A stretch of 64,000 bases of DNA from Bifidobacterium catenulatum DSM 16992 = JCM 1194 = LMG 11043. Lineage in GTDB: Bacteria > Actinomycetota > Actinomycetes > Actinomycetales > Bifidobacteriaceae. The translations under genes and the position numbers were made by a program. The notes below the pieces were generated by a model that saw nothing but the letters and a program-made list of their open reading frames with translations, was not told where the DNA came from and searched no databases. Positions within the stretch are counted from its first letter, which is position 1. The number at the start of each line of letters is the position of its first letter. Of this stretch, positions 18,224 to 26,830 are shown piece by piece. The DNA is taken from positions 124,001 to 188,000 of the forward strand of contig NZ_AP012325.1 of NCBI RefSeq assembly GCF_001025195.1, read 5' to 3'.

Positions 18224-20050
18224 ATGACTTCAGCGGTTGATGGTCTTAAACAACGTTTCATGAATATAAGTCAGCCGGATGCCGACGGCGTGTACCGCAA
18301 TGGTGCGGCGAAGCGCAAGGCTCGTACGGATCTGGCCATGGATTGCCTGACGAAATTGTGGCAGGAGGCCTGCCAGACGGTTTCTTTTGACGTTCCGCAA
18401 GTTGGTATTGGTCTTGGCGCGGTCGGTTCGTTGGCTCGCGGCCAAGTTGGACCGAGTTCCGATCTTGACTTGGTGGTCATTTATGAGCCTCACACGCTCA
18501 CTGACCAGCAGCTCAATGAGCTTGCCAACAAATTGTGGTATCCGATTTGGGATTCTGGCCTTGATCTTGACCAGTCGGTGCGCACCCGCGCGCAGTGCGA
18601 GGCGGTCACAGACCATGATCTGCCCGCCGCGATGGGTTGGCTGGATGTGGTGCCGATTGCGGGCGACGCGCAGCTGATCGAATCCACGGCTGTCTCCATT
18701 TTAGAGCGTTGGCGTAGGGCCGCCCGTAAGCGCTTGCCTGAATTGTTGGGTTCCGCCAAGTCTCGTTTGGACGAGTTCGGCCGTATGGCGTACGGCAATC
18801 AGCCTGATATTAAGGAGTCTCGCGGCGGTTTGCGCGATTCCGTGCTGGTATCCGCGCTTGCCGCCTCTTGGCTTGCCGACCGCCCGCACGGCCAGTATGA
18901 CGATGCTGTCGAACGGTTGTTGGATGTGCGTGACTGCATTCATTTGGTTGCCGCCAAAGACACGAATATGCTGCTTGCTCCCTATCAGGCGAGGGTTTCG
19001 GCGATGTTGGGTTTGGCTGATCCGACGTTGCCGAGCGGCGAGCGTGAGACGAAGTCGATTGATGATTTGCAGACGTTGCTCGCTCGTGTTGGCCGTCAAA
19101 TCGCGTTTTCGCTTGATTCTACGGCTTCCCGCGCCGAGCATTCGTTGACTCATGAGAAGCCTCGTTTTGCGTTTTTCCAGGTGTTCCAGCCTCGTGGCGG
19201 TGGCAAGCGTCAGGCGCCTACGTTTGATGTGGTCGCGCCCGGTATTGCCAAGCATGAGGAGGAGATTGTGCTTGCGCCGGGTGCCGATCCGAAGTCTGAT
19301 CCGTGCCTTGCATTGCGTGCGGCTGTTGCTGCGGCTGAGTTTGGTCTGCCGATTGCGCCCGGCACGTTGCAGAATCTGAAGTTATGTCCGATTGATGATC
19401 GCACTTGGAATGATGAGTCGCGCAGTCTGTTCTTGCGTTTGCTTGCGAGCGGTCCCGCGCTGTTGCAGGTATGGGAGGAGATTGATTTTGTTGATATTCC
19501 GGGTCGTTTGATTCCGGAATGGTTGGCGATTCGTAATCGTCCGAGCGCTTCAGCTGCTCATCGTTACACGATTGATCGTCATTCGGTTGAGGTGGTCACA
19601 CGGCTTGGTCGTGAAACACCTCGTGGAAACCGTTATGATGATCGGCATTATCAGGCGTTGCTGTTGGCTGGTATTTTGCATGATATCGGCAAGCGTCCGT
19701 GGGTTGCCGATCATGCTGCGGAGGGTGCCCGTCATGCGTCCACGGTTTTGAAACGTATGGGTTTTGACCGTGACATTATTTGGTGGGTCACGTTGCTGGT
19801 GCGCGAGCATCTTACGTTGTCGGAATTTGCGACTGGCCAGAATCCTAATGATCCGAATGTTGGCGACGAATTGGCCTCCCGTCTTGATCATGATCCGTTG
19901 CTGCTTGACATGCTCTTTGACCTGACTCGCGCTGACGGTTCGTCATTGGGTGCCACGTCCGGCGAGACCATTTCCAAACAGTACGGCTGGAGCAAATGGC
20001 GCGAAACCCTCGTCCGAACCATGTACAACGCCACCCGCTATCACATGTGA
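18224..20050 (+). CDS. glnD: PII uridylyl-/adenylyltransferase GlnD, short form without ACT domains
   Basis: 608 aa. The nucleotidyltransferase domain has GLGAVGSLARGQVGPSSDLD (GS motif then DLDL, ~60-80) and an HD domain with ILHDIGKRPWV (~480). It modifies or demodifies PII according to nitrogen status. Canonical GlnD is about 750-900 aa with two C-terminal ACT domains that bind glutamine; this protein stops soon after the HD domain at RTMYNATRYHM, so those ACT domains are absent. No frameshifted remainder follows: 20051-20160 shows no ACT-like reading. Glutamine sensing may therefore be lost or done otherwise. It sits apart from the amtB operon by a terminator. Confidence 0.9.
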   Translation: MTSAVDGLKQRFMNISQPDADGVYRNGAAKRKARTDLAMDCLTKLWQEACQTVSFDVPQVGIGLGAVGSLARGQVGPSSDLDLVVIYEPHTLTDQQLNELANKLWYPIWDSGLDLDQSVRTRAQCEAVTDHDLPAAMGWLDVVPIAGDAQLIESTAVSILERWRRAARKRLPELLGSAKSRLDEFGRMAYGNQPDIKESRGGLRDSVLVSALAASWLADRPHGQYDDAVERLLDVRDCIHLVAAKDTNMLLAPYQARVSAMLGLADPTLPSGERETKSIDDLQTLLARVGRQIAFSLDSTASRAEHSLTHEKPRFAFFQVFQPRGGGKRQAPTFDVVAPGIAKHEEEIVLAPGADPKSDPCLALRAAVAAAEFGLPIAPGTLQNLKLCPIDDRTWNDESRSLFLRLLASGPALLQVWEEIDFVDIPGRLIPEWLAIRNRPSASAAHRYTIDRHSVEVVTRLGRETPRGNRYDDRHYQALLLAGILHDIGKRPWVADHAAEGARHASTVLKRMGFDRDIIWWVTLLVREHLTLSEFATGQNPNDPNVGDELASRLDHDPLLLDMLFDLTRADGSSLGATSGETISKQYGWSKWRETLVRTMYNATRYHM

Positions 20051-20222
20051 GGCCGTGTAGGCCGTGGGCGAGTGTCCGGCAAAGCGACTGGTTGCCAATA
20101 TGGCGCCCGCCGCGCTGTCGTATATGCGCTATTTAAGAAAAAGTGGGGAACATATCACCTTCAGTTCACTTAAGCAAGTCAAAACCAGGGGAATAGACAC
20201 CTGTACGAAAGATGTCCCCAAG

Positions 20223-20326
20223 TTGTCCACTTGGTTATCCCCATTTGGTGGATAACTCGATATGTTTTCCACATAGTTATCCCCAATATGTGGATAACTT
20301 GGCTTTTTTCGACTTTCTTATCCACA
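20223..20326. promoter_or_regulatory. Cluster of seven DnaA-box-like motifs upstream of dnaB
   Basis: Two perfect boxes are present: TGTGGATAA (20289-20297, reverse) and TTATCCACA (20318-20326). Five one-mismatch boxes join them: TTGTCCACT (20223), TTATCCCCA (20235 and 20277), GGTGGATAA (20247, reverse) and TTTTCCACA (20265). All lie within 104 bp and alternate in orientation. The cluster ends ~140 bp before dnaB. It could be an origin-like element, a DnaA titration site or DnaA control of dnaB. Confidence 0.78.
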
Positions 20327-20468
20327 GCGAACCGATTCGCGCGTGTCGTGTATCATCAACTCCAGCAATGCGGAGAATCCTCGATAATCTCAGCACAATA
20401 CTGTTCGTGAAGTGGCACAGGTATTATGGTTTTTCCCGGTACACCACACATCGAAGAGCTGGAGAAGC

Positions 20469-21917
20469 ATGGCGGAGAGCAATTCTTGGAACAACGGCCT
20501 GAATCAAGGGCAAAACCGCGGTTTTTCAGGCAATGGCAGCACTTCCGGAACATCCGGAGCAGCCATTCGCGACGCCATCTTTGACCGTGTGCCGCCACAT
20601 GACGACGCCGCCGAAATGGCGGTGCTCGGCGGCATGCTCATGAGCAAAGACGCCATCGGCGAAGTCTCACAGATGATCGACATCACCGATTTCTACCAGC
20701 CGCGTAACCAAACCGTGTACGAAGCCATCATCAACCTGTTCTCCGCATCGCAACCCGTCGACGCGGTGCTGGTGGCCAATCAACTGCTCAAAGACGGCGA
20801 CCTCGAAAAAGTGGGGGGATCCGACTATCTGCACAGCCTCGTCGCATCCGTGCCGACCGCAGCCAACGCAACCTTCTATGCCGACATCATCCACCAGCGC
20901 GCCATCTTGCGCAATGTGATCGCAGCCGGCACCAAAATAGCGCAGCTCGGCTACACGGCCGAAGGATCCCAAGCCGAAGACGTCGTCAACCTGGCGCAGG
21001 CCGAAGTCTACGAAATGTCGACCGGCAAAGTGAGGCAGGATTACGCGCCGATCGGCACCGTCATCACCGACACTCTTGACCAAATCGACCGACTGCAGAA
21101 CGGCGAAGTCTCCAAGGGCGTGCCAACCGGATTCCGCGACATCGACGAAGTGACGCAAGGCCTGCAGCCGGGCCAGATGATCGTTGTGGCAGGACGCCCC
21201 GCCATGGGCAAGTCCACGCTCGGCGTCGATTTCGCTCGATCCGCCGCGTTGCACCACAATATGACATCCGTGATCTTCAGCTTGGAAATGAGCAAAAACG
21301 AACTTGCGCAACGAATTATCTCCGCGGAAACGAATATTCCGTTGGCAGCCATGCGCCGAGCGGAAGATATCACGCAGGAACGTTGGAATATCCTTAATAA
21401 TCTGCAAGATAAACTGCAGAACGCACCATTATTCATCGACGATAGTCCGAACATGAGTTTGATGGAGATTCGTGCGAAATGCCGTCGATTGAAGCAGACG
21501 AATGATCTGAAATTGGTGGTGATCGACTACCTGCAGCTCATGACTTCCGGCAAGGCCGTGGAAAGCCGCCAGCAGGAAGTGTCTGACTTCTCGCGTGCAT
21601 TGAAGCTGCTTGCCAAGGAATTGGAAGTGCCGGTGGTGGCGCTGAGCCAGCTGAACCGTGGCCCCGAAATGCGTCAGGACAAGAAGCCGCAGCTTTCCGA
21701 CCTGCGTGAATCTGGTTCTATCGAACAGGACGCCGACGTGGTGTTCCTCGTGCACAGACCGGACGCCTACGACAAGGAGGACCGCCCGGGCGAGGCCGAC
21801 ATCATCATGGCGAAGCATCGTAATGGTCCGACCGATACCTTCAACCTCGCGTTCCTTGGCGCGTACTCCAAGTTCAAAGATATGCCGCAGGACTATCAGA
21901 GCCAGCAGGAGGTATAA
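20469..21917 (+). CDS. dnaB: Replicative DNA helicase DnaB
   Basis: 482 aa from the ATG at 20469 (MAESNSWNNG) with GGAGAAG ahead; an upstream in-frame ATG lacks a ribosome site. The N-terminal domain (~40-150: VPPHDDAAEMAVLGGML, DFYQPRNQTVYEAI) is followed by a RecA-like motor: Walker A GRPAMGKSTLGVDFAR, SLEMSKNELAQRI, VVIDYLQLM (Walker B) and SQLNRGPEMRQDKKPQLSDL with the RESGSIEQDADVV arginine-finger region. The hexameric helicase unwinds DNA at the fork. No intein is present. It is preceded by a DnaA-box cluster, and murT follows within 3 bp. Confidence 0.97.
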   Translation: MAESNSWNNGLNQGQNRGFSGNGSTSGTSGAAIRDAIFDRVPPHDDAAEMAVLGGMLMSKDAIGEVSQMIDITDFYQPRNQTVYEAIINLFSASQPVDAVLVANQLLKDGDLEKVGGSDYLHSLVASVPTAANATFYADIIHQRAILRNVIAAGTKIAQLGYTAEGSQAEDVVNLAQAEVYEMSTGKVRQDYAPIGTVITDTLDQIDRLQNGEVSKGVPTGFRDIDEVTQGLQPGQMIVVAGRPAMGKSTLGVDFARSAALHHNMTSVIFSLEMSKNELAQRIISAETNIPLAAMRRAEDITQERWNILNNLQDKLQNAPLFIDDSPNMSLMEIRAKCRRLKQTNDLKLVVIDYLQLMTSGKAVESRQQEVSDFSRALKLLAKELEVPVVALSQLNRGPEMRQDKKPQLSDLRESGSIEQDADVVFLVHRPDAYDKEDRPGEADIIMAKHRNGPTDTFNLAFLGAYSKFKDMPQDYQSQQEV

Positions 21918-21919
21918 GC

Positions 21920-23446
21920 ATGGCGTGGAACTCATTCGCAACGCCGCTGATCGGCAAAGCCGTTCGAGCGGCCTCCCGCTTGGCGCATGGCGGCGGCAGC
22001 GCGTTCCCCGGCAAAATCGTGGAACAGATCGACCCGCAATTCCTCGCACGCACGCTACAGCAGCTGCCGCTCGGCGTGGTGCTCGTATCCGGCACGAACG
22101 GCAAAACCACCACCACTCGCATGGTGGCAAGTATGCTGGAATCGTTGGGATTAAAAGTGTTCACCAACCCGACCGGATCGAACTTCACCCGTGGCGTGGT
22201 TTCGTCGCTGCTGGCCGAAGTCTCGCTTGGCGGCAAACTGGACGCCGATATCGCCGTGTTGGAACTCGACGAAGCGTACGCGGTGCATTTCGTCAAACAA
22301 GTGCAACCTGACTACTGCCTGCTGCTCAACGTGATGCGTGACCAGCTCGACCGTTTCGGCGAAATCGACAATACCGCGAAACTGTTGAGCAAAGCTGTCG
22401 AAGCGACCACCGGAACCGTGGTGCTCAACCGTGAGGATCCGCGCATCGCACGGCTTGCAGACGTCACGCATACTGAAGATGGTGTGGAGGTGCGCTATTT
22501 CGGACTTGACAAGTCGCTGCGCAGCTTCTTCCCTTCCGACGATGACATGTGCACGACGGTTGATGCGGAATCGGCAGCTGATACTGAAGCGTTAGTTGGT
22601 ATTGACTTGTCCGAATCTGCAGGATCGGACGAAAATATTGAGATTGGTGATGCTTCCGCAATTGCGAAAACTGGGGAACATGCAGAAAAATCGGAAAATG
22701 CAGAATCTGCGGAACAGCTACAGGCTGACGTGACCCTGCTTGCCGTAGGCGACCATCGTGCCAGCTTCGGCATCGACGGCGAAACGTACGAAACCGGCGT
22801 GAAACTGGAAGGTGTGTACAACCTGTACAACGCGGCAGCCGCGCTGGCTGCCGTGCGAGCGGTCGTGGCCGACGCGCAGGCAATGTTCCTGCCGTTCGAA
22901 GAGAACGTAACCGACGAACTGCTGCGCCAAGTGGGAATCTCACAGCGCATGATCGATTTCGCGCGCTCCACCACGCAATCCATGATCGACGCGGCAGCCG
23001 AAGTCACTCCGGCGTTCGGACGTGGCGAAGTCATCGACGTGAACGGTTCGCCGGTGGAGCTGCTGCTCGTCAAAAATCCCATGGGATTCCGTCTGTCGCT
23101 CGCATCCTTCGCCCCCGAAGGCTGCGACACCATGATCGCCATCAACGACGAATACGCCGACGGGCGTGACATGAGCTGGCTGTGGGACGTGGACTTCTCC
23201 TCGCTGCGAGGCACCGGTGTATCTATGGTTTCAGGCGTGCGCGCATGGGATATGGCGTTGCGTCTCGAATATGATCAGGTGCCGGTGAATAGCGTCAACA
23301 CGGAACTTGAAGAGGCCGTCTCAACGTTCGTGAACGTGAATCCGGGTACCCCCAAGCATATCTACTGCACATACACGGCAATGCTCAAAACGCGAGCCGC
23401 GCTCGGCAGAATCGCCGAAGTCGCCGACGCTGGCGTGGGCAAGTGA
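21920..23446 (+). CDS. murT: Lipid II isoglutaminyl synthase, MurT subunit
   Basis: 508 aa, ATG 3 bp after dnaB with AGGAGG inside the dnaB end. MurT is a Mur-ligase-like ATPase that, with GatD, amidates the alpha-carboxyl of D-Glu in lipid II. P-loop: LVSGTNGKTTTTRMVASML; TNPTGSNFTRG; ELDEAYAVH; LLLNVMRDQLDRFGEIDN; C-terminal DUF1727-like half with VNGSPVELLLVKNPMGFRLSL and AINDEYADGRDMSWLWDVDF. Many MurT proteins carry a four-Cys zinc ribbon in the central region. Here residues ~205-270 are instead an acidic Ser/Ala/Glu stretch with one Cys, so the ribbon is missing. Its partner gatD follows after 105 bp. Confidence 0.94.
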   Translation: MAWNSFATPLIGKAVRAASRLAHGGGSAFPGKIVEQIDPQFLARTLQQLPLGVVLVSGTNGKTTTTRMVASMLESLGLKVFTNPTGSNFTRGVVSSLLAEVSLGGKLDADIAVLELDEAYAVHFVKQVQPDYCLLLNVMRDQLDRFGEIDNTAKLLSKAVEATTGTVVLNREDPRIARLADVTHTEDGVEVRYFGLDKSLRSFFPSDDDMCTTVDAESAADTEALVGIDLSESAGSDENIEIGDASAIAKTGEHAEKSENAESAEQLQADVTLLAVGDHRASFGIDGETYETGVKLEGVYNLYNAAAALAAVRAVVADAQAMFLPFEENVTDELLRQVGISQRMIDFARSTTQSMIDAAAEVTPAFGRGEVIDVNGSPVELLLVKNPMGFRLSLASFAPEGCDTMIAINDEYADGRDMSWLWDVDFSSLRGTGVSMVSGVRAWDMALRLEYDQVPVNSVNTELEEAVSTFVNVNPGTPKHIYCTYTAMLKTRAALGRIAEVADAGVGK

Positions 23447-23484
23447 CGGCGCGCATCCGCACGATCCGGCAAAACGTGCGAAAA

Positions 23485-23541
23485 ACGCATGAAAATCGGC
23501 GCAACGCATGAAAACGCATGAAGAACGTATGAAACGCATGA
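23485..23541. repeat. Short intergenic repeats, unit ACGCATGA
   Basis: Five copies of ACGCATGA or ACGTATGA start at 23485, 23504, 23514, 23525 and 23534, spaced 9-11 bp apart except the first gap. They fill the murT-gatD gap, just before the gatD ribosome site GGGAGACG. Function unknown. Confidence 0.7.
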
Positions 23542-23551
23542 GGGAGACGAT

Positions 23552-24310
23552 ATGAGCCAGACAATCGACATCGTGTCGCTATATCCGAAAGACATGAACA
23601 TCTACGGCGACTCCGGCAACGTACTCACCATCCAGCGCCGACTCGCGCTGTACGGCTACGAACCGCACGTGCACGCCTACAATCAGGGCGACGTGTGGCC
23701 CGAACATGTCGATATGATTCTGGGCGGCGGCGGCCAAGACACCGGCCAGAAGAAAATCATCGACGACTTCTTCAAACGCGCCGACCTGTTGCGCTCGCTG
23801 GCTGCCGACGGCACCCCCATGCTCATGATTTGCGGCCTGTACCAGCTGTTCGGCGAATATTTCGAAACGGTGGATGGTTCCCGACTCGACGGCATCGGCG
23901 TGATCGGCGCGTACACGGTTGGTCAGGAAGTGCGCATGATCGGCAATCTGACCGAGCATTCCGCCGATTTTGGCGATATCATCGGCTACGAAAACCATTC
24001 CGGTCAGACCTTCCTGCGCGAAGGCGTGCAGCCGCTCGGTACTGTCGACGCGGACGGCACCGGCAACAATGGCGAGGATCATACGGAAGGCGCGCGCGTC
24101 AACAATGTGATTGGCACATACATGCACGGTTCGCTGCTGCCGAAGAATCCTGCGCTCGCCGATTTTCTGATCCGCACCGCCGTGGAACGCCGATACGGTT
24201 CGTTCGATCCGGTTGCTGCAGGGCAAACGCAAGCGCAGCGTGCGGAACTTGACAGCATCAACACGATTGCAGTCAACGCGCGTCGCGTGGCCATGTCACG
24301 CCCGCGCTGA
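23552..24310 (+). CDS. gatD: Lipid II isoglutaminyl synthase, GatD glutamine amidotransferase subunit
   Basis: 252 aa. A CobB/CobQ-like class I amidotransferase that releases ammonia from glutamine and passes it to MurT. Seen: LYPKDMNIYGDSGNVLTI, ILGGGGQDTGQ, the nucleophile elbow LMICGLYQLFGEYF (Cys ~93), and the catalytic His in VIGTYMHGSLLPKNP (~190). This pathway amidates peptidoglycan precursors at the inner membrane face. The ATG has GGGAGACG ahead. A non-coding gap of ~200 bp follows with no strong terminator. Confidence 0.95.
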   Translation: MSQTIDIVSLYPKDMNIYGDSGNVLTIQRRLALYGYEPHVHAYNQGDVWPEHVDMILGGGGQDTGQKKIIDDFFKRADLLRSLAADGTPMLMICGLYQLFGEYFETVDGSRLDGIGVIGAYTVGQEVRMIGNLTEHSADFGDIIGYENHSGQTFLREGVQPLGTVDADGTGNNGEDHTEGARVNNVIGTYMHGSLLPKNPALADFLIRTAVERRYGSFDPVAAGQTQAQRAELDSINTIAVNARRVAMSRPR

Positions 24311-24507
24311 TCGGCCGTTCATTTTTTGCGCGAGTTTCGCACGATCACGCTGTCCTGTGTTTTTGCGGCTTCGTTTTCGTTTTCCGTACGCTGTGAGCAT
24401 ACGGCAGCGAGCCTTCCGCAGAATTGCGACGATTGACCAGTTTCGTTGACTTTATTTGTGAAGATAATGCGATAGAGTGGGTACTACCATCACCTAAGGA
24501 GGTAATC

Positions 24508-24756
24508 ATGGCTGATTTTGATTTTGGTGACGGCCTGCGTAAGGTCTTCCTCGCCGGCGTTGGCGCTTTGGCGACCACGGTTGAGAAAAGTCAGGAAATT
24601 GTCGACGATCTCGTCAAGAAGGGCGAGCTGACCGTCGAACAGGGCAAGGCCCTCAACGCCGAACTCAAGCACAAGGTCGCGGAGGTCAAGGAAGCCTCCG
24701 ACGCCAAGGCTGCAGAGGAAGTCAAGGAAGCGAAGCCTGAAGCCAAAGCCGAGTAA
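24508..24756 (+). CDS. Small phasin-like helical protein
   Basis: 82 aa from the ATG at 24508 behind a strong AAGGAGGTAATC. The sequence FGDGLRKVFLAGVGALATTV, then EKSQEIVDDLVKKGELTVEQ, resembles poly(3-hydroxybutyrate) granule-associated (phasin-like) family proteins: an amphipathic helix, then a Lys/Glu/Ala-rich coiled-coil tail (VKEASDAKAAEEVKEAKPEA). Bifidobacteria are not known to make PHB, so a role as a structural or stress-related helical protein is more likely. It lies alone upstream of the AarF kinase gene; TTGACT at 24446 may be its -35, but the -10 is unclear. Confidence 0.72.
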   Translation: MADFDFGDGLRKVFLAGVGALATTVEKSQEIVDDLVKKGELTVEQGKALNAELKHKVAEVKEASDAKAAEEVKEAKPEAKAE

Positions 24757-24813
24757 CGTTCAATCGTTCCCATCGCCGTCTGCGCGTCGCATCACGTTCA
24801 GACGGCGATTTGC

Positions 24814-24910
24814 TATGCGGAACTTGCGCGTCATGCGAAACTTGCGTGCCATGCGAAACATGCGAACAATCGCGTGCGATTCGCATGAAACGTGCGAATC
24901 GCATGAAATA
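24814..24910. repeat. Intergenic repeats of an ATGCGAA/TGCGAAAC unit with a hairpin
   Basis: TGCGAA-type units recur about every 10-20 bp. At the end, GATTCGCA (24878-24885) pairs with TGCGAATC (24893-24900) over a 7-nt loop. The stretch lies between the phasin-like gene and the AarF gene. The unit resembles the repeats before gatD, and also the half-site TGCGAAA of the LacI operators downstream, though without their palindrome. Confidence 0.6.
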
Positions 24911-24974
24911 CGCGGGACGCAAGCCCCTATGAATCCTACTCATCGTAATCCGACCAACGTTTGCGAGCAGCGAT

Positions 24975-26828
24975 ATGTCTTTGAATTCCCCAATCGAGCC
25001 GGACGCGGCCCGCCCCGAAAGCGTGGAACCGGTCACACTCTCTGACCGAGTCAACGCGGTGATCAATCCGACGGCGGACCCCTCGCCCGACGCGGCGGCG
25101 GCAACGGCAGCCAAATCCGCGGAAAAAACGGGAATGTCGCAATCGCGCAAACGGAACAGCGCAACCTTTACGCAACCCGAAACCATCGGACTGTTCGGCT
25201 CTCGCAAAGACTCCTTCTCGCAGCGTTACCACCTAACGCGACGTGGCAAACTGAAACGACTTGCGCAAATCGCACAGATCGTCAATCAGTTCGACATCGT
25301 GCACGGACTGACGCCCATCAAAATGCGTCTCATGCTCGAAGCGCTCGGCCCGACCTTCGTGAAAGTCGGACAGATTCTATCCATGCGCTCCGAAATCCTG
25401 CCCCAATCGTTCTGCGACGAGTTGTCCAAACTACGCGCCGACGCCGATCCTATGCCGTACGGTACGGTATTGCAGGTGCTTGAGGACGAATACGGTCGTC
25501 CTGTTGACGAGATCTTCGAACATATCGACGCCACGCCGCTTGGATCGGCAAGTCTTGCGCAGGTGCATCGCGCGAAACTTTCCACCGGCGAGGACGTGGC
25601 CGTAAAAGTACAGCGGCCGGGAGTGCGCGAAACCATGGCACAGGATGTGTCCATCATGCGCACCATTGCACGAATCGCCGCCAAAACCATGCGCAGCGCG
25701 CAAGTGGTCGATCTCTCCGGCGTGGTCGAGGAATTGTGGGACACCTTCGAATCGGAAACGGACTTCCTGATCGAAGCGCGGAATCTGGCGGAATTCAAAC
25801 GATTCTGCGAACGCTACAAATACATGGACTGTCCGAAGCCCTACCCGGAATTGTGCACCGAGCATGTGGTGATCATGGACTATGTGGAGGGCATCTCCGT
25901 CTCCCATCCGGACGAGTTGATCGAAGCCGGCTATGACCTGAAGGAAATCGGCACCAAACTGGTCGACAATTACGCCACGCAAGTGCTTGACGAAGGTTTC
26001 TTCCACGCGGATCCGCACCCGGGCAACATTATGGTGCGCGGCGGGCAGATCGTGCTACTCGACCTAGGCATGACGGGTCGGCTCAATGCGAAAACCCGTT
26101 CCGTGTTGAAAGACATGATTTTTGCGGTCGCCGAACAGGATTCGCCCGCGCTCGCCGACGGATTGCTGCGATTTGCCGGAGCCGAAGCCGATTTCGAAGA
26201 CTACCCGGCTTTGCTGGCCGACCTGGATGTGATCGTTAAGGAATTCGGCACCGTCGACCTTGCCGAACTCGACATCGCCGCCATGCTCACCGCATTGACG
26301 CAAATGGCGCAACGCCACGGCATTGAAGTGCCGAGTACCGTCACCACGGTCGGGCGTGCGCTGGTCACTTTGGAAGGCCTGCTCGACGAGTTCATTCCCG
26401 ATGTGAACATGATCCAAATCATCTCCGACCATATCGCCGCAAGCACTTCGAAAAAAGATTTCGCCAAAGGCGAGGTGAAAACGCTTGCCATCGAAGGGCA
26501 TCAGGCATTGCACAGCCTGCTGTCCGCAGCCAACGAAATGAAAGTGGCATCCCGCATGCTCACGCGCGGCCAATTGCGCGTCAACATGGAAATGGTCGGC
26601 TCGCAGGAACCTATCCATCTGCTCGCTGAAATGGTGAACAGGCTTACGATGGCGCTGATTGTCGTCGGTTTGTTCATCGGCTCGTCGATCGTGTACTATG
26701 CGGGCATCAAACCGGTGATTTTCGGTATTCCGATTGTCGGTTTTCTCGGCTATGTGATTGCGTTCATTTTGTCCGTCTGGATCGTGTTCGACATTTATTT
26801 CAAGGGGCGTTCCAACAAAAAACGATGA
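24975..26828 (+). CDS. AarF/ABC1/UbiB family atypical kinase
   Basis: 617 aa. UbiB-type hallmarks are clear: the KxGQ motif (FVKVGQILSMRSEILP, ~135), the Ala-rich nucleotide loop (TPLGSASLAQVHRA), VAVKVQRPGVRETMAQDV, the ExD-like FESETDFLIEARNL, and catalytic GFFHADPHPGNIMV with DLGMTGRL. Two membrane helices end the protein (~560-610). The family supports quinone or other lipid-related processes; bifidobacteria lack ubiquinone, so the substrate is unknown. The first ~90 residues are low-complexity and acidic. The ribosome site at 24975 is weak; a shorter start at Met54 is possible. A LacI gene converges 2 bp after its stop. Confidence 0.93.
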   Translation: MSLNSPIEPDAARPESVEPVTLSDRVNAVINPTADPSPDAAAATAAKSAEKTGMSQSRKRNSATFTQPETIGLFGSRKDSFSQRYHLTRRGKLKRLAQIAQIVNQFDIVHGLTPIKMRLMLEALGPTFVKVGQILSMRSEILPQSFCDELSKLRADADPMPYGTVLQVLEDEYGRPVDEIFEHIDATPLGSASLAQVHRAKLSTGEDVAVKVQRPGVRETMAQDVSIMRTIARIAAKTMRSAQVVDLSGVVEELWDTFESETDFLIEARNLAEFKRFCERYKYMDCPKPYPELCTEHVVIMDYVEGISVSHPDELIEAGYDLKEIGTKLVDNYATQVLDEGFFHADPHPGNIMVRGGQIVLLDLGMTGRLNAKTRSVLKDMIFAVAEQDSPALADGLLRFAGAEADFEDYPALLADLDVIVKEFGTVDLAELDIAAMLTALTQMAQRHGIEVPSTVTTVGRALVTLEGLLDEFIPDVNMIQIISDHIAASTSKKDFAKGEVKTLAIEGHQALHSLLSAANEMKVASRMLTRGQLRVNMEMVGSQEPIHLLAEMVNRLTMALIVVGLFIGSSIVYYAGIKPVIFGIPIVGFLGYVIAFILSVWIVFDIYFKGRSNKKR

Positions 26829-26830
26829 CG

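Noticed and set aside
20469..21917. Possible intein in DnaB
   Set aside because: The protein has normal length (482 aa) with uninterrupted Walker motifs.
24814..24910. TGCGAA-repeat region considered as LacI operators or a CRISPR-like array
   Set aside because: Units are not palindromic and spacers are irregular and too short; no cas genes nearby.
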